64,000 nucleotides of DNA from assembly GCF_001078595.1 (NCBI RefSeq), contig NZ_LFTY01000002.1, forward strand, positions 948,150-1,012,149. Reading direction: 5' to 3'. Positions within the stretch are counted from its first letter, which is position 1, and each line of letters opens with the position of its first letter. The notes beneath the pieces were generated by a model that was given only the letters and a program-made list of their open reading frames with translations, was not told the DNA's origin and searched no databases. Source of the stretch: Candidatus Rhodobacter oscarellae (lineage in GTDB: Bacteria; Pseudomonadota; Alphaproteobacteria; Rhodobacterales; Rhodobacteraceae). A program made the position numbers and the translations under genes. This document shows, one piece after another, positions 1 through 8,699 of the stretch.

Positions 1-19
1 TCACATCGAAGGATTTGCA

Positions 20-418
20 GTGCCGAAGAAACCCTGCGCACATCCGGGCTGTTCCCGGCTGGTCGATCTTGGGTCGGCATACTGTGAAGCCCACGCGGCG
101 CAAGACAAGAGGGACAGAGACCGGCCAGCGGACGCAAAGCGGGCCAGTCTTCCCTATCGCAAATGGTATAAGCGCAAAGCATGGTGCGGCCCGGATGGGC
201 GGCGCGCCCGGCAGCTTGCGGCGGAACCTTTGTGCGCGCTGTGCCCGGAGCATTCAAAGCAGTTGGCCACCATCGCGGACCATGTTGTCCCGCACAATGG
301 TGATCATGGCTTGTTCTGGTTCGGTGAACTGCAGTCGTTGTGCAAGACCTGCCACGACATCAAGAAGCAGCGGGCCGAACGGCGCGCAGGTAGGGGGGAT
401 CAAAAGTCCACAGCCTGA
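20..418 (+). CDS. HNH endonuclease (phage packaging-associated)
   Basis: Encodes a 132-residue protein with a zinc-ribbon-like N-terminus (CAHPGC...YCEAH) and an HNH core: CALC, then DHVVPHNGD, then LCKTCHDIK at the C-terminus. In HK97-type cos phages a small HNH nuclease sits beside the terminase and helps cut DNA during packaging; that role is inferred here from position. The start is GTG at 20, preceded by an AAGGA-like ribosome binding site. It lies 61 bp upstream of the small terminase gene. The overlapping 150-residue reading frame is a shadow. The left edge of the window is only 19 bp away, so upstream neighbours are not visible. Confidence 0.85.
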   Translation: MPKKPCAHPGCSRLVDLGSAYCEAHAAQDKRDRDRPADAKRASLPYRKWYKRKAWCGPDGRRARQLAAEPLCALCPEHSKQLATIADHVVPHNGDHGLFWFGELQSLCKTCHDIKKQRAERRAGRGDQKSTA

Positions 419-479
419 GCGCAGGGGACCGGCGGCGGTAATCAGATTTTTGCGCGTGAAAGTTTAAGGGGGGGGTCTC

Positions 480-929
480 ATGACCGCACCGGCATCAGGC
501 ATGGAACGGCTGGTCACCCTTCTGGGTGGATGGCCCGAACACTTCGAAGAGGAAGAGCGCAAGCACGGTGAAAGCCTACTGGCTGTTCTGCGTCGTGATC
601 GGGTTCTGGATGAAGCGGTCTTCGGCATCGTGGTTCGCTACGCTGCGCACCGCGCGGCCTATGATCGGCTGTCTGCTGAAATCGCCGCAGAAGAATTCGA
701 GGCCACGGCCAGCAACTACCTTTCGGGGAAAGAGCAAAGCCGGGCCTTTCATGAAAACAAGCTACTGACGCTGGAACGCGAACTGCTGGCCACACCCTAT
801 GCACGGGCCAAGAACGGCATGTCTGCCCAGACATCCTTCATGGATCTGCTGGATGATCAGCCGCCCGAAGATGGTGGCGGGGCCAAGGTGATGCCGTTCA
901 AGCCGATGGCGAAAAAGGGCCGCGCCTGA
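480..929 (+). CDS. phage terminase small subunit, P27 family-like
   Basis: A 149-residue, mostly helical acidic protein in the size range of P27-family small terminases, placed between the HNH nuclease and the large terminase as usual for cos-type phages. The small subunit recognises the packaging site on phage DNA and recruits the large subunit. Visible features are a helical N-terminal half (residues 10-70), a middle segment rich in Glu/Ala and a basic C-terminus ending KKGRA. The start at 480 follows a GGGGGGG-rich stretch that can pair with 16S rRNA. It ends three bases before the large terminase start, suggesting coupled translation. The family call rests on context and general resemblance. 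Confidence 0.75.
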   Translation: MTAPASGMERLVTLLGGWPEHFEEEERKHGESLLAVLRRDRVLDEAVFGIVVRYAAHRAAYDRLSAEIAAEEFEATASNYLSGKEQSRAFHENKLLTLERELLATPYARAKNGMSAQTSFMDLLDDQPPEDGGGAKVMPFKPMAKKGRA

Positions 930-932
930 TTC

Positions 933-2714
933 ATGCTGGACGCATCTGTCGAAACACCGATCACGCTGCGCGCGCTGGATTGGGTCGATGACATTCTGTC
1001 GAACAAGCAGCCCAGCTGTAAGCGGATCAAGCAAGCCTGCAAGCGGTTCCGGGCCGATCTGAAGCGCGCGGGCACTGACCAGTTTCCATATGTCTTCGAC
1101 ATGGAGGCGTCGGAACATATGTGCGCTTTCATGGAAGCCTTGCCCCATATCGAAGGGGCTTGGGCAGCGCGCAATGAAACCATCACTCTTCTGGGGTGGC
1201 AGGCATTCCTGATCAGTCAGATCGGCGGTTGGCGTCACATGGTCACCGGCATTCGTCGGTTCCGCACGGCCTATGTCGAGGTTCCGCGCAAGAACGGAAA
1301 ATCGACGCTGCTGGCGGGCGTCGGTCTTTACTTTCTGGGGCCGGATGGTGAGCCGGGCGCGAAGGTCTATTCGGCTGCGGCGTCGACCCATCAGGCCCGC
1401 ATCGTGTTTGATGCAGCGCGTGTCATGGCGATGACGGGCCGGGCCGAAGGCATGGGGCTTGATGAATTGCTTGGCCTGCATGTGGAAGAACACAAAATCA
1501 AGACGGCGGACCCTGCGGCGGTTTTCCAACCGATTGCCAGTCAGACCAAGTCGAAGGATGGTAAAAACCCGCACTGTGCGATTGTCGATGAATTGCATGA
1601 ACACGAAAAGCGCGATGTGTGGGATTCGATGGCCAGCGCTTTGGGTGCCCGCGAACAGCCTTTGCTGATTGCGATCACCACGGCGGGCTACAACACTGCG
1701 GGGATCTGCTATGAACAGCGGAAATATCTGCAGCGCATTTTGGACGGGACATTCGAGGATGACAGCTATTTCGGGCTGATCTTCGAAGCCGATGAAGGGG
1801 ATGATCCGGGCGATCCGGTCGCTTGGGAAAAGGCCAATCCTTCCCTGCACGCAGCCAAGTCGCTGCAGTACATGCAGGACGAATGGAAGAAAGCAGCGGC
1901 AAGCCCAGCGGCAATGGGTGAGTTCCTGCGCAAGCACTTGGATATTTGGACCAGTGTGGGTGCATCGGCCATCGACATGGAGGGCTGGCGCGCGGGCGAA
2001 GACACGTCGCTGAAGATCGAAGATTTTGCCGGGCGACGCTGTTACATCGGCGTCGACCTTGCCACACGCCATGACCCGTCAAGCGTGGTGGTGATTTTCC
2101 CGGATGAAGATGATCCGGCGAAAGGTCCGATGACCGCATTCAGCTGGCACTGCCTTCCGCAGAAGGTCGTGGATGCACCGGGCAATGAACATCTTTGGGG
2201 TTGGGCGCAGAAGCGGCTGATCAAGACAACGCCCGGCGCTGAACTGGATCTGCGATTGGTTGAAGCCTTGGTCATGCAGTTGTGCGGCCATGGCGCTGAC
2301 CATGATCCGCGAAACGAATGGGGCTGGGGCGATCTTCCAGTCTTGGACGCAGAAATGGTCGTGTATGACGCGCAGTTCGCGCAGCAGATGGCGGCGACAT
2401 GGGATGAGGCCGGGATTTTGGCCGTCGAACTGCGCAAGCGGGCTGCAAACACGAATGAGCCGTTCAACAAGCTGATTGCCGCTGTTGATGATCATCGGTT
2501 GCTGCATGACGGCAACGCGGTTCTGACGTGGATGGCAGGCAATACGCTGCTGAAACAGGTGCCGGGCGGGGACTACATTTTCCCGACCAAACTGGCACCG
2601 GAAGACAAGATCGACGGGATCGATGCACTGATCAATGGCTTGTGGCCGCTGTGTCAGGTTGTCGAGGAAGGCGAAAGCAAGGGCGTTGTGACGCGAGGAT
2701 TTGTTGATGTTTGA
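933..2714 (+). CDS. phage terminase large subunit
   Basis: A 593-residue packaging motor. The ATPase half carries a Walker A-like PRKNGKST (residues 118-125) and a Walker B-like CAIVDELHEHE (about 215-225). The nuclease half starts with an RNase H-like strand YIGVDLATRHD (D375 a likely metal ligand) and ends with IDGIDALINGLW, typical of Terminase_1 (HK97/P27-associated) proteins. It drives DNA into proheads and cuts the concatemer. The gene overlaps the portal start by 8 bp. Length and motif order are normal for the family, so the protein looks intact. Confidence 0.95.
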   Translation: MLDASVETPITLRALDWVDDILSNKQPSCKRIKQACKRFRADLKRAGTDQFPYVFDMEASEHMCAFMEALPHIEGAWAARNETITLLGWQAFLISQIGGWRHMVTGIRRFRTAYVEVPRKNGKSTLLAGVGLYFLGPDGEPGAKVYSAAASTHQARIVFDAARVMAMTGRAEGMGLDELLGLHVEEHKIKTADPAAVFQPIASQTKSKDGKNPHCAIVDELHEHEKRDVWDSMASALGAREQPLLIAITTAGYNTAGICYEQRKYLQRILDGTFEDDSYFGLIFEADEGDDPGDPVAWEKANPSLHAAKSLQYMQDEWKKAAASPAAMGEFLRKHLDIWTSVGASAIDMEGWRAGEDTSLKIEDFAGRRCYIGVDLATRHDPSSVVVIFPDEDDPAKGPMTAFSWHCLPQKVVDAPGNEHLWGWAQKRLIKTTPGAELDLRLVEALVMQLCGHGADHDPRNEWGWGDLPVLDAEMVVYDAQFAQQMAATWDEAGILAVELRKRAANTNEPFNKLIAAVDDHRLLHDGNAVLTWMAGNTLLKQVPGGDYIFPTKLAPEDKIDGIDALINGLWPLCQVVEEGESKGVVTRGFVDV

Positions 2715-4047
2715 ACGGATATTCGGATCGCGACCAAAGGCTGCTGAAGCGCCCCGCGTCGAACCGGCTGTCGCTGCCCCGGCAGAGCCTGACCGCATGC
2801 CGATGAATCTGCAGTCTTCGGCCAGTGTCGAGGAATGGCAGGAATTCTTCGGGTTCATGGGGAAAGACGTTGTCACGCGGGAATCGGCTATGAAGCTGAC
2901 CGCTGTGTTCGGGTGTGTCTCACTGCTGGCGGGCACAATCGGCACATTGCCGGTGCGGGTGGTCCATAAGGGTGCTTCAAAGGGCAGTGAAATCCTGAAC
3001 GATCATGCCGCGCATTATCTGGTGCATGTTGATCCGCATCCGTTGTTTTCTGCGGAAGTGTTCTTTGAAGGCTTGTTCGCCTTGGCCTTTCTGGAAGGCA
3101 ACGCTTATGCGGAAATCATCCGCAATGGCCGGGGGGAAGCTATTGGTTTGCGCCCGCTGTTCGACGCCATGGTAAAGCCGTGGCTGCGCGGCGCACGGGC
3201 GGCTTATCAGATCACGGAAGACGGCAAGACCTATGGCCGTGATCAGGATGACATCCTGCATTTCCGGGCATCGGCCACGATGAAGGGGCTGGAAGCCCTG
3301 TCACCGCTGAAGTGCTTTGGGCGGTCCATCGGGATCGGGCTGGACGCGGATGAATATGCCCGTCTGTTCTACAAGCAGGGCGGCACCCCAAGCGGCTACA
3401 TCACCTATGAAGGCAAGGTCGATGAAAAGGTCGCAGATGAAGTTCGCCAATACTGGATGCGCAAAATGGCAGGGGTGCAGAATTCGCACTTGCCTGCTGT
3501 TCTGGCAGAGGGCGGCAAATTCGTCAGCTTGATGACTGACCCGGAAACAGCGCAGCTGTTCCAGTCACGCGCCTTTCAGGTGCTGGACGTTGCACGCGCC
3601 TATGGTGTTCCGCCGCATCTGATCGGTGAGACGGAAAAGTCGACCAGCTGGGGTACGGGGATCAATGCCCAGACAGCCCAGTTCTACATTCTGGGCCTGC
3701 GCAAACATGTGAAGCGGTTTGAGGCTGAATTGGCCCGCAAGCTGCTGACCCGCGAAGAGCGTCTGGCGGGCGTTGGCATCAAGTTCAATTTGGACTCGCT
3801 GCTGCGGGCCGACATCGGCGCGCGCTATGAGATGAACAAAATCGCCTTGGGCGGCACACAGCATCCCGGCTGGAAGTCGCAAAATGAAATTCGGGAACAG
3901 GAGGGCGATGCGCCGCTTGATGACCCGGAAGCCGATAAGGTGTTTCGCCCGGTTCCCAAAGGCGGATCGGACAAAGGGGAAGAGGCGGATGACGGCGGCG
4001 CGCAACCGCCCGCGCCATATTTCCAAACCAGCCGAGAGGAATCCTGA
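2707..4047 (+). CDS. phage portal protein, HK97 family
   Basis: A 446-residue portal subunit that forms the dodecameric ring at one capsid vertex, through which DNA enters and to which the connector and tail bind. The core shows typical portal blocks: AMKLTAVFGCVSLLAGTIG near residue 60-80, LEGNAYAEIIRNGRG, and RAYGVPPHLIGETEKSTSWGTG followed by the helix-rich clip region. I chose ATG at 2707 over the TTG at 2701; both are in frame, and the ATG keeps an 8-bp overlap with the terminase gene and an AGGA-like site upstream. Its stop overlaps the protease start as ATGA. The acidic Pro-rich C-terminus is variable in the family. Confidence 0.94.
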   Translation: MFERIFGSRPKAAEAPRVEPAVAAPAEPDRMPMNLQSSASVEEWQEFFGFMGKDVVTRESAMKLTAVFGCVSLLAGTIGTLPVRVVHKGASKGSEILNDHAAHYLVHVDPHPLFSAEVFFEGLFALAFLEGNAYAEIIRNGRGEAIGLRPLFDAMVKPWLRGARAAYQITEDGKTYGRDQDDILHFRASATMKGLEALSPLKCFGRSIGIGLDADEYARLFYKQGGTPSGYITYEGKVDEKVADEVRQYWMRKMAGVQNSHLPAVLAEGGKFVSLMTDPETAQLFQSRAFQVLDVARAYGVPPHLIGETEKSTSWGTGINAQTAQFYILGLRKHVKRFEAELARKLLTREERLAGVGIKFNLDSLLRADIGARYEMNKIALGGTQHPGWKSQNEIREQEGDAPLDDPEADKVFRPVPKGGSDKGEEADDGGAQPPAPYFQTSREES

Positions 4048-4784
4048 TGAACTTCAAGGAAATCATGGCCCGCGCATTGCAGGCCAAAGACGGGAAAGCC
4101 AATGGCCTGCAGGTTCGGGCTATGGATGATGACAATTCAGCGGTCGAGGTCATGCTATATGATGCCATCGGCTATTGGGGTGTGACTTCTGCGGAATTCC
4201 GCACCGAACTGAATGGGATCGAGGCGGATGTCATTCATCTGCGCTTGGATTGTCCGGGAGGTGATGTGTTCATGGCCCGAGCAATGAAAACCGCTCTTGA
4301 GCAGCACAGCGCCCGCGTCGTGGTTCATATCGACGGTGTTGCTGCGTCGGCTGCATCTTATTTGATGATGGGCGGGGATGAGATCGAAATCGCGCAGGGC
4401 GCGCAGATCATGATCCACAATGCTTGGGGTTGGACCATCGGTGACAACCGTGAGCATCAGAAAGGCGCGGATCTGCTGTTGAAGATCGACAATGGTATCC
4501 GCCGTGACTACGCCGCCAAAACTGGCAAGTCAGATGATGAATTCATCGAACTGATGAATGAAGAAACGTGGTTCGAGGCTGATGAAGCCTTGGACATGGG
4601 TTTGGTCGACCGCGTCTATGACAAGCAAGGCGGTCCTAATGACCGTTTCGACCTGAGCATTTACAAGAATGCCCCGAAGAAAACGCCCCCGGCAGATGCG
4701 CCGGATGCGGGCGACAAAGCTGCGGCTGCACATCGTGCTGCCCAGATGCGCAAGTTGGAGTTCTTCGAACGCACTGCGCCCTGA
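4047..4784 (+). CDS. ClpP-like prohead maturation protease
   Basis: A 245-residue serine peptidase of the ClpP fold that trims the scaffold/delta domain of the capsid protein during prohead maturation. A ClpP-type triad is visible: S101 in GVAASAASYLM, H124 in IMIHNAWGW and D188 in ALDMGLVD. The early strand HLRLDCPGGDVF matches the substrate-binding Gly-Gly region. It starts in an ATGA overlap with the portal stop, with GAGAGGA upstream. It is followed by an intrinsic terminator and then the capsid gene. The C-terminal 50 residues are low complexity and may act as an internal scaffold; that is inference. Confidence 0.92.
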   Translation: MNFKEIMARALQAKDGKANGLQVRAMDDDNSAVEVMLYDAIGYWGVTSAEFRTELNGIEADVIHLRLDCPGGDVFMARAMKTALEQHSARVVVHIDGVAASAASYLMMGGDEIEIAQGAQIMIHNAWGWTIGDNREHQKGADLLLKIDNGIRRDYAAKTGKSDDEFIELMNEETWFEADEALDMGLVDRVYDKQGGPNDRFDLSIYKNAPKKTPPADAPDAGDKAAAAHRAAQMRKLEFFERTAP

Positions 4785-4813
4785 CCTGCGGCGCGTCCGC
4801 AAAACCGAAACCG

Positions 4814-4836
4814 CCCGGCTTTGGCCGGGTTTTTTT
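4814..4836 (+). terminator. intrinsic terminator between protease and capsid genes
   Basis: A 6-bp GC-only stem, CCCGGC (4814-4819) with GCCGGG (4824-4829), a 4-nt TTTG loop and seven T residues (4830-4836). It lies 30 bp after the protease stop and ends just before the capsid ribosome binding site GGAGG. In a late operon read under antitermination it could lower or pause readthrough. Confidence 0.8.
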
Positions 4837-4850
4837 ATGGAGGATTGGGA

Positions 4851-6098
4851 ATGCCCAAGACCATTGCCGAACTGCGAAAGCAGCGTGACGCGCTGGCGAA
4901 AGAAGCGCGGAACATTCTGGACGAAACCACTGGCGAGTTCGACCAGAAACGGATTGATGAAATCTATGCCGACATCGAGCGCATCGACGCGAAGATCAAG
5001 GCGGAACAGCAGCAGCTGGATCTAGAAGCCCGCCTGCAATCTGAGGCCAGTGACCCTGACACGCCTACGGGCAATCAGAATTCCGGTTGCCAGCAGCCTG
5101 CGCGCCCCGGCGATGAAGTCCGGGCCATGGTGTTTGATGCCTATGTTCGCGGCGGTGAAAATGCCGTCAACCGCTTGCCTGAAAACGTCCTGGCCGAATA
5201 TGGCCGTCAGGTTCAGAATGCACAGTCGACCGGCGTTGACAGCGAAGGCGGCTATCTGGTGCCGACCACGTTCAGCGGCGTCCTTCTGGAAGCCATGGCT
5301 GAATATGGCGGTGTCCGTTCTGTTGCGAATGTGCAGTCCACGGCCAGCGGTGAAAACATCCAGTGGCCGACAGTGGATGAAACCGCAGTGATGGGTGAAT
5401 GGCTTGCCGAAAATGCGGCGGCTGCGGATGGCGATGTTTCCTTTGGCACCATTTCCATCGGCGCGCATTTGGCCAGTTCCAAGGTTGTGGCCATTCCGTT
5501 TGCCCTGCTGCAGGATGCCGGAATCGGCAATCTGGAAGGTATGCTGAATGGCCTTTTGGCGGCGCGGCTGTCGCGTCTGACCAATCGCGGCTACACCATT
5601 GGTGACGGCAACGGCAAGCCTACGGGCATTGTGAACGGTGCTGGTCTGGGTCACACCACGGCAGTGGGTTTGGTCGACAGCTTCACCTATGATGACTTTG
5701 TCGAGCTGGAACACTCGGTTGATCCGATCTATCGCCGGGACGGGTCGTGGATGTTCCATGACACCGCTTTGAAGGTGGCCAAGAAGATGAAGGATGGCGA
5801 GGGCCGTCCGATCTGGGTGCCGGGCATTTCCAGTGAAGCGCCTGCCGAAATCCTGAACTACGGTTACACCGTCAATCAGGACATGGCGGAACCTGCTGCT
5901 GGTGCTGACTCCATGCTCTTCGGTGACATGTCGAAGTATCTGGTCCGCGACGTGATGGACATCACGCTGTTCCGGTTCACGGACTCGGCCTACACCAAGA
6001 AGGGTCAGGTCGGCTTCCTTGCGATGCTTCGCACCGATGGCAAGACCATCGCGGCGAACAACGCGGCCATCAAGAAGATGCGTCACGCCGCCGCCTAA
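4851..6098 (+). CDS. major capsid protein, HK97 fold
   Basis: A 415-residue capsid subunit. Residues 1-65 are a charged coiled coil (delta/scaffold region, typically removed by the prohead protease) followed by a linker rich in Asp/Thr/Gln. The rest matches HK97 gp5-type capsids: STGVDSEGGYLVPTTF near residue 125, the SSKVVAIPFALLQDAG strand, GDGNGKPTGIVN and a C-terminal KKGQVGFLAMLRTDGK. The start is ATG 4851 with GGAGG upstream; an upstream in-frame TTG at 4821 lies inside the terminator hairpin and is rejected. The gene is bracketed by intrinsic terminators on both sides. Confidence 0.95.
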   Translation: MPKTIAELRKQRDALAKEARNILDETTGEFDQKRIDEIYADIERIDAKIKAEQQQLDLEARLQSEASDPDTPTGNQNSGCQQPARPGDEVRAMVFDAYVRGGENAVNRLPENVLAEYGRQVQNAQSTGVDSEGGYLVPTTFSGVLLEAMAEYGGVRSVANVQSTASGENIQWPTVDETAVMGEWLAENAAAADGDVSFGTISIGAHLASSKVVAIPFALLQDAGIGNLEGMLNGLLAARLSRLTNRGYTIGDGNGKPTGIVNGAGLGHTTAVGLVDSFTYDDFVELEHSVDPIYRRDGSWMFHDTALKVAKKMKDGEGRPIWVPGISSEAPAEILNYGYTVNQDMAEPAAGADSMLFGDMSKYLVRDVMDITLFRFTDSAYTKKGQVGFLAMLRTDGKTIAANNAAIKKMRHAAA

Positions 6099-6117
6099 TT
6101 GGCGAAGAACTGAAACG

Positions 6118-6151
6118 CCGTCGCTCGTTTGATCGGGCGGCGGTTTCTTTT
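6118..6151 (+). terminator. intrinsic terminator after the capsid gene
   Basis: A 10-bp stem, CCGTCGCTCG (6118-6127) with CGGGCGGCGG (6134-6143), including two G-U pairs, a 6-nt loop and a TTTCTTTT tail (6144-6151). It begins 20 bp after the capsid stop and just upstream of the ribosome binding site of the next gene. Confidence 0.7.
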
Positions 6152-6170
6152 GACAGAAAGGGTGCTGACA

Positions 6171-6839
6171 ATGGCAGCTAAGAAAACGGCGGCATCCGCC
6201 AAGGATGCAGGCAAGATGATTGTGGCGTTTGCGCTGCGGGATTGCGCGACTGGTGAAGGTGATGAATCTGTCAACTTGACCGAAGGGCGGCGGTTGGAAT
6301 TGCCGCAGAAGGAATTCGACGCGATGTCCAAGGAAGGCATTGTCGCTGAAGGCATCTTTGTGAAGATGAAAACGGCGGTCGAAGGCGGGCGTTATAGCCT
6401 GAAGCCGCATGATACAACGTGGCTTCCCCCGCATGTGTATGAGGCTTGGAAATCGGAAGGTTATTGCGAACCAACTGATGACGATCCGAAGGTCATGGAC
6501 CAGATAAAGGTTCAGGGCGAAACTGCGCGGGCTGCGCTGTCTGCCCGTGACGCGGCGATTGAAGAGCGCAATCTTGCGCAAAAAGAGACTGCATCGCTGG
6601 CTGGTGAACTTCAGATGGCCGCATTGCAGATGCAGGCGGCGCGCGCGCAGGCTGAAAAGCTGCGTGACATGATCCAGCCTGACCCGGACAGCGGCGACGT
6701 GCTGGATGATGAAGCTGTTGCGCTTCTGGGGGAGGTTCTGTCGCTGATCGACATGTTCCCGGAACAGATTGATGTTTCGGACGACGGTTCGGCAGAGCCG
6801 CAGTTGAAGCTGGACTTAGGCGCAAACCATGTGGCTTGA
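6171..6839 (+). CDS. phage structural-region protein of unknown function
   Basis: A 222-residue protein not recognised by family. It has a Lys/Ala-rich N-terminus (AAKKTAASAKDAGK), a middle part with PQKEFDAMSKEGIVAEG and WLPPHVYEAWKSEGY, then a long Ala/Glu/Gln helix (about residues 105-165) likely to form a coiled coil, and an acidic tail. It sits between the capsid gene and the gp6-type connector, where phages often encode decoration, head-vertex or head-tail accessory proteins. ATG 6171 is chosen because GAAAGGG lies upstream; the in-frame start at 6129 falls inside the preceding terminator. It overlaps the next gene by 11 bp. Confidence 0.7.
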   Translation: MAAKKTAASAKDAGKMIVAFALRDCATGEGDESVNLTEGRRLELPQKEFDAMSKEGIVAEGIFVKMKTAVEGGRYSLKPHDTTWLPPHVYEAWKSEGYCEPTDDDPKVMDQIKVQGETARAALSARDAAIEERNLAQKETASLAGELQMAALQMQAARAQAEKLRDMIQPDPDSGDVLDDEAVALLGEVLSLIDMFPEQIDVSDDGSAEPQLKLDLGANHVA

Positions 6840-7419
6840 GCGGATTTCAGGTGGCGGTGCCGATCTGATCGAACTTCAGGATGCGAAGGATTATCTTCGC
6901 ATCCTGAGCGATGAAACTGGTGGCGAGGTCGAGGCGGCGATTTCCACTGCGTCTGCATTCTTGGATGTGGATGAAGATGGTTTTGGTGGTCTTGGTTTTC
7001 CATTGGTCGCACAGCAATGGGCGATGAAGGGGGCATCCTTTGGCGCGCAGGTTTTGCGCATGCCTTTTGCGCGCATCGCATCCGTTGATGAAATCCGCTC
7101 CACAGGCCCGGATGGGCAAACAGGAACTTTTGCACCGCAGAACTATCAGTTGGTCAAGCGTGGTCGCGAATGGCGCGTTGCCCTTCTTTCTGGAAGCAGC
7201 TGGCCACAAGTGGCTGACCGACCAGATGCTGTTGAAGTGCGCTTCACAGCTGGTTGGCCTGACGTGGAATCTGTTCCGGGCGACATCATTGATGCAGCCA
7301 AGGTTCTGATGGCGCATTTCTTTCACTGCCGTGGCGCGAGTGCTGAAGATGGTGTGACCGACGAAATCATGCGCGGCGTTGATCGTCTGACTGCGCGTTA
7401 TCGCCGGTTTGCGATGTAG
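6829..7419 (+). CDS. head-tail connector protein, phiE125 gp8 / HK97 gp6-like
   Basis: A 196-residue protein matching the pattern of gp6-like adaptor proteins: LIELQDAKDYLRI at the N-terminus, a helix EVEAAISTASAFLD, beta strands around FPLVAQQWAMKG, and a terminal helical segment DIIDAAKVLMAHFF. Such adaptors form a ring below the portal to which head completion proteins attach. Length and position (after the capsid, before a head-closure protein) agree. It starts inside the end of the preceding gene. Confidence 0.82.
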   Translation: MWLERISGGGADLIELQDAKDYLRILSDETGGEVEAAISTASAFLDVDEDGFGGLGFPLVAQQWAMKGASFGAQVLRMPFARIASVDEIRSTGPDGQTGTFAPQNYQLVKRGREWRVALLSGSSWPQVADRPDAVEVRFTAGWPDVESVPGDIIDAAKVLMAHFFHCRGASAEDGVTDEIMRGVDRLTARYRRFAM

Positions 7420-7423
7420 GTGA

Positions 7424-7762
7424 ATGATGAAGATTACGGATCTGGATCATGTCTGCAGCCTGCAAGAGCGTGTCGAGGCTGATGACGGTTATGGCAACAA
7501 ACGCGGTGACTTTCAGGAGGTCTTCCGAGATTGGGGTGGTTTCCGCTTTCTGCGTGGCGGCGAAGGTGTGATTGAATCGCGGTTGGCGTCAAAGCAGCCA
7601 GCTATCCTGACGTTGCGTAGCACTGCGCAGGCAAAGACCATCGCGCCGCACTGGCGGGTCGTTGCGGGTGGCCGTGCCTATGAAGTCAAAGAGCAGCCGC
7701 GCCCGACCGATGATCGGATGTTCTTGGAAATCTTGGTCGAGGCGGTTCCGATCGGTGGTTAA
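7424..7762 (+). CDS. head-tail adaptor / head closure protein
   Basis: A 112-residue beta-rich protein resembling the Phage_H_T_join family (SPP1 gp16 / HK97 head closure): the N-terminal LDHVCSLQERVEADDGYGNKRGD motif and the closing beta hairpins WRVVAGGRAYEVKEQPR and RMFLEILVEAV are characteristic. It plugs the connector after packaging and forms the tail attachment surface. There are two adjacent ATG codons (7424, 7427); either may be used. The stop overlaps the GTG start of the next gene. Confidence 0.82.
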   Translation: MMKITDLDHVCSLQERVEADDGYGNKRGDFQEVFRDWGGFRFLRGGEGVIESRLASKQPAILTLRSTAQAKTIAPHWRVVAGGRAYEVKEQPRPTDDRMFLEILVEAVPIGG

Positions 7763-8168
7763 GGGGCTGGAAGCCTTGCGCCGGAAGTTCACGCAAACCG
7801 TCCCGGAAGAGGTAAGGAAATCGGCCACGGCGGCGCTGGAAAAGGGTGCGCAGGAAATCGTGGATATGGCGCGGTCGCTGGCCCCGGTGGACAGCGGTGA
7901 TCTGCGTGACAGCATCGGATGGACATGGGGCGATGCCCCAAAGGGTTCGCTGGTTTTGGGCGCGGTCGGCGGGCAGGAATACGGCACATTGCGCATCACG
8001 GTCTATGCTGGGAATGACGATGCGTTCTATGCGGCGTGGCAAGAATTCGGGACGCAAAATCAGCGCGCCCATCCATATTTTTTCCCGGCCTATCGCAGCC
8101 TGCGCCGCCGGGTTCGCAGCCGCATCACGCGGGACATCAACAAGGCCATCAAGAAGGGAATGCAATGA
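7755..8168 (+). CDS. HK97 gp10-like tail completion / neck protein
   Basis: A 137-residue protein with hallmarks of the HK97 gp10 family: KGLEALRRKFTQTVPEEVRKSATAAL helix, then MARSLAPVDSGDLRDSI, a beta segment, AAWQEFGTQNQRAHPYFFPAY and a basic C-terminal helix. The longer in-frame frame from 7662 runs through the previous gene, so GTG at 7755 is taken as the start; it aligns with the family N-terminus and overlaps the upstream stop by 8 bp. The role is joining head and tail. Confidence 0.85.
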   Translation: MVKGLEALRRKFTQTVPEEVRKSATAALEKGAQEIVDMARSLAPVDSGDLRDSIGWTWGDAPKGSLVLGAVGGQEYGTLRITVYAGNDDAFYAAWQEFGTQNQRAHPYFFPAYRSLRRRVRSRITRDINKAIKKGMQ

Positions 8169-8578
8169 CCGCACCTGACGTAGAACTGCAGGGGGCCATC
8201 GTGGCGGCGGTCGAAGTTGATGCAGGTCTGATGGCGCTTATTGGTGGCATCTATGACGGTGTCCCCGAAGACCCCTATGGCGCTGTCACGGCTTATGTGA
8301 GTTTTGGGCCTTCTACGATGGATCTGGGGGAGTTCGAGGGCTTGCGCGCCGAAAAACACGTTGTGCAGTTGGATGTCTGGTCGCGCGCTGTTGGTCGTGT
8401 CGAATGCAAAGACATCGTCCATCGTTTGAAGCACTTGTTCAGTGAGGCGGTGTTGCCGCTTGATCAGAATGCCTTTGTGCGTGGGCACCTCACGCTATCC
8501 CGGATCATTCCCGATCCGAAAGACGGCGTTACTCACGCCATCCTGCAGTTCGAATTTGAACTGGAAGACCAGACCTGA
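8165..8578 (+). CDS. tail terminator / completion protein, DUF3168
   Basis: A 137-residue protein of the DUF3168 (lambda gpU-like tail terminator) pattern: an N-terminal helix ELQGAIVAAVEVDAGLMALIGG, IYDGVPEDPYGAVTAYVSFG, a central strand HVVQLDVWSR and a closing beta strand HAILQFEFELED. It caps the tail tube and joins it to the head. ATG 8165 overlaps the gp10-like stop (ATGA); longer in-frame versions run through the previous gene. A 121-bp noncoding gap follows. Confidence 0.85.
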   Translation: MTAPDVELQGAIVAAVEVDAGLMALIGGIYDGVPEDPYGAVTAYVSFGPSTMDLGEFEGLRAEKHVVQLDVWSRAVGRVECKDIVHRLKHLFSEAVLPLDQNAFVRGHLTLSRIIPDPKDGVTHAILQFEFELEDQT

Positions 8579-8699
8579 ATTTCGCGCCAGTTAGATGGCG
8601 ATTTATCAAATGCCAAGTCACCGAAGCGGTGGCGACAGCAGGGCGGCGGCTTCATGCCTGTCCGTTCAATCAGCAGAGCCAGTAAGAAAGGATTGATCC

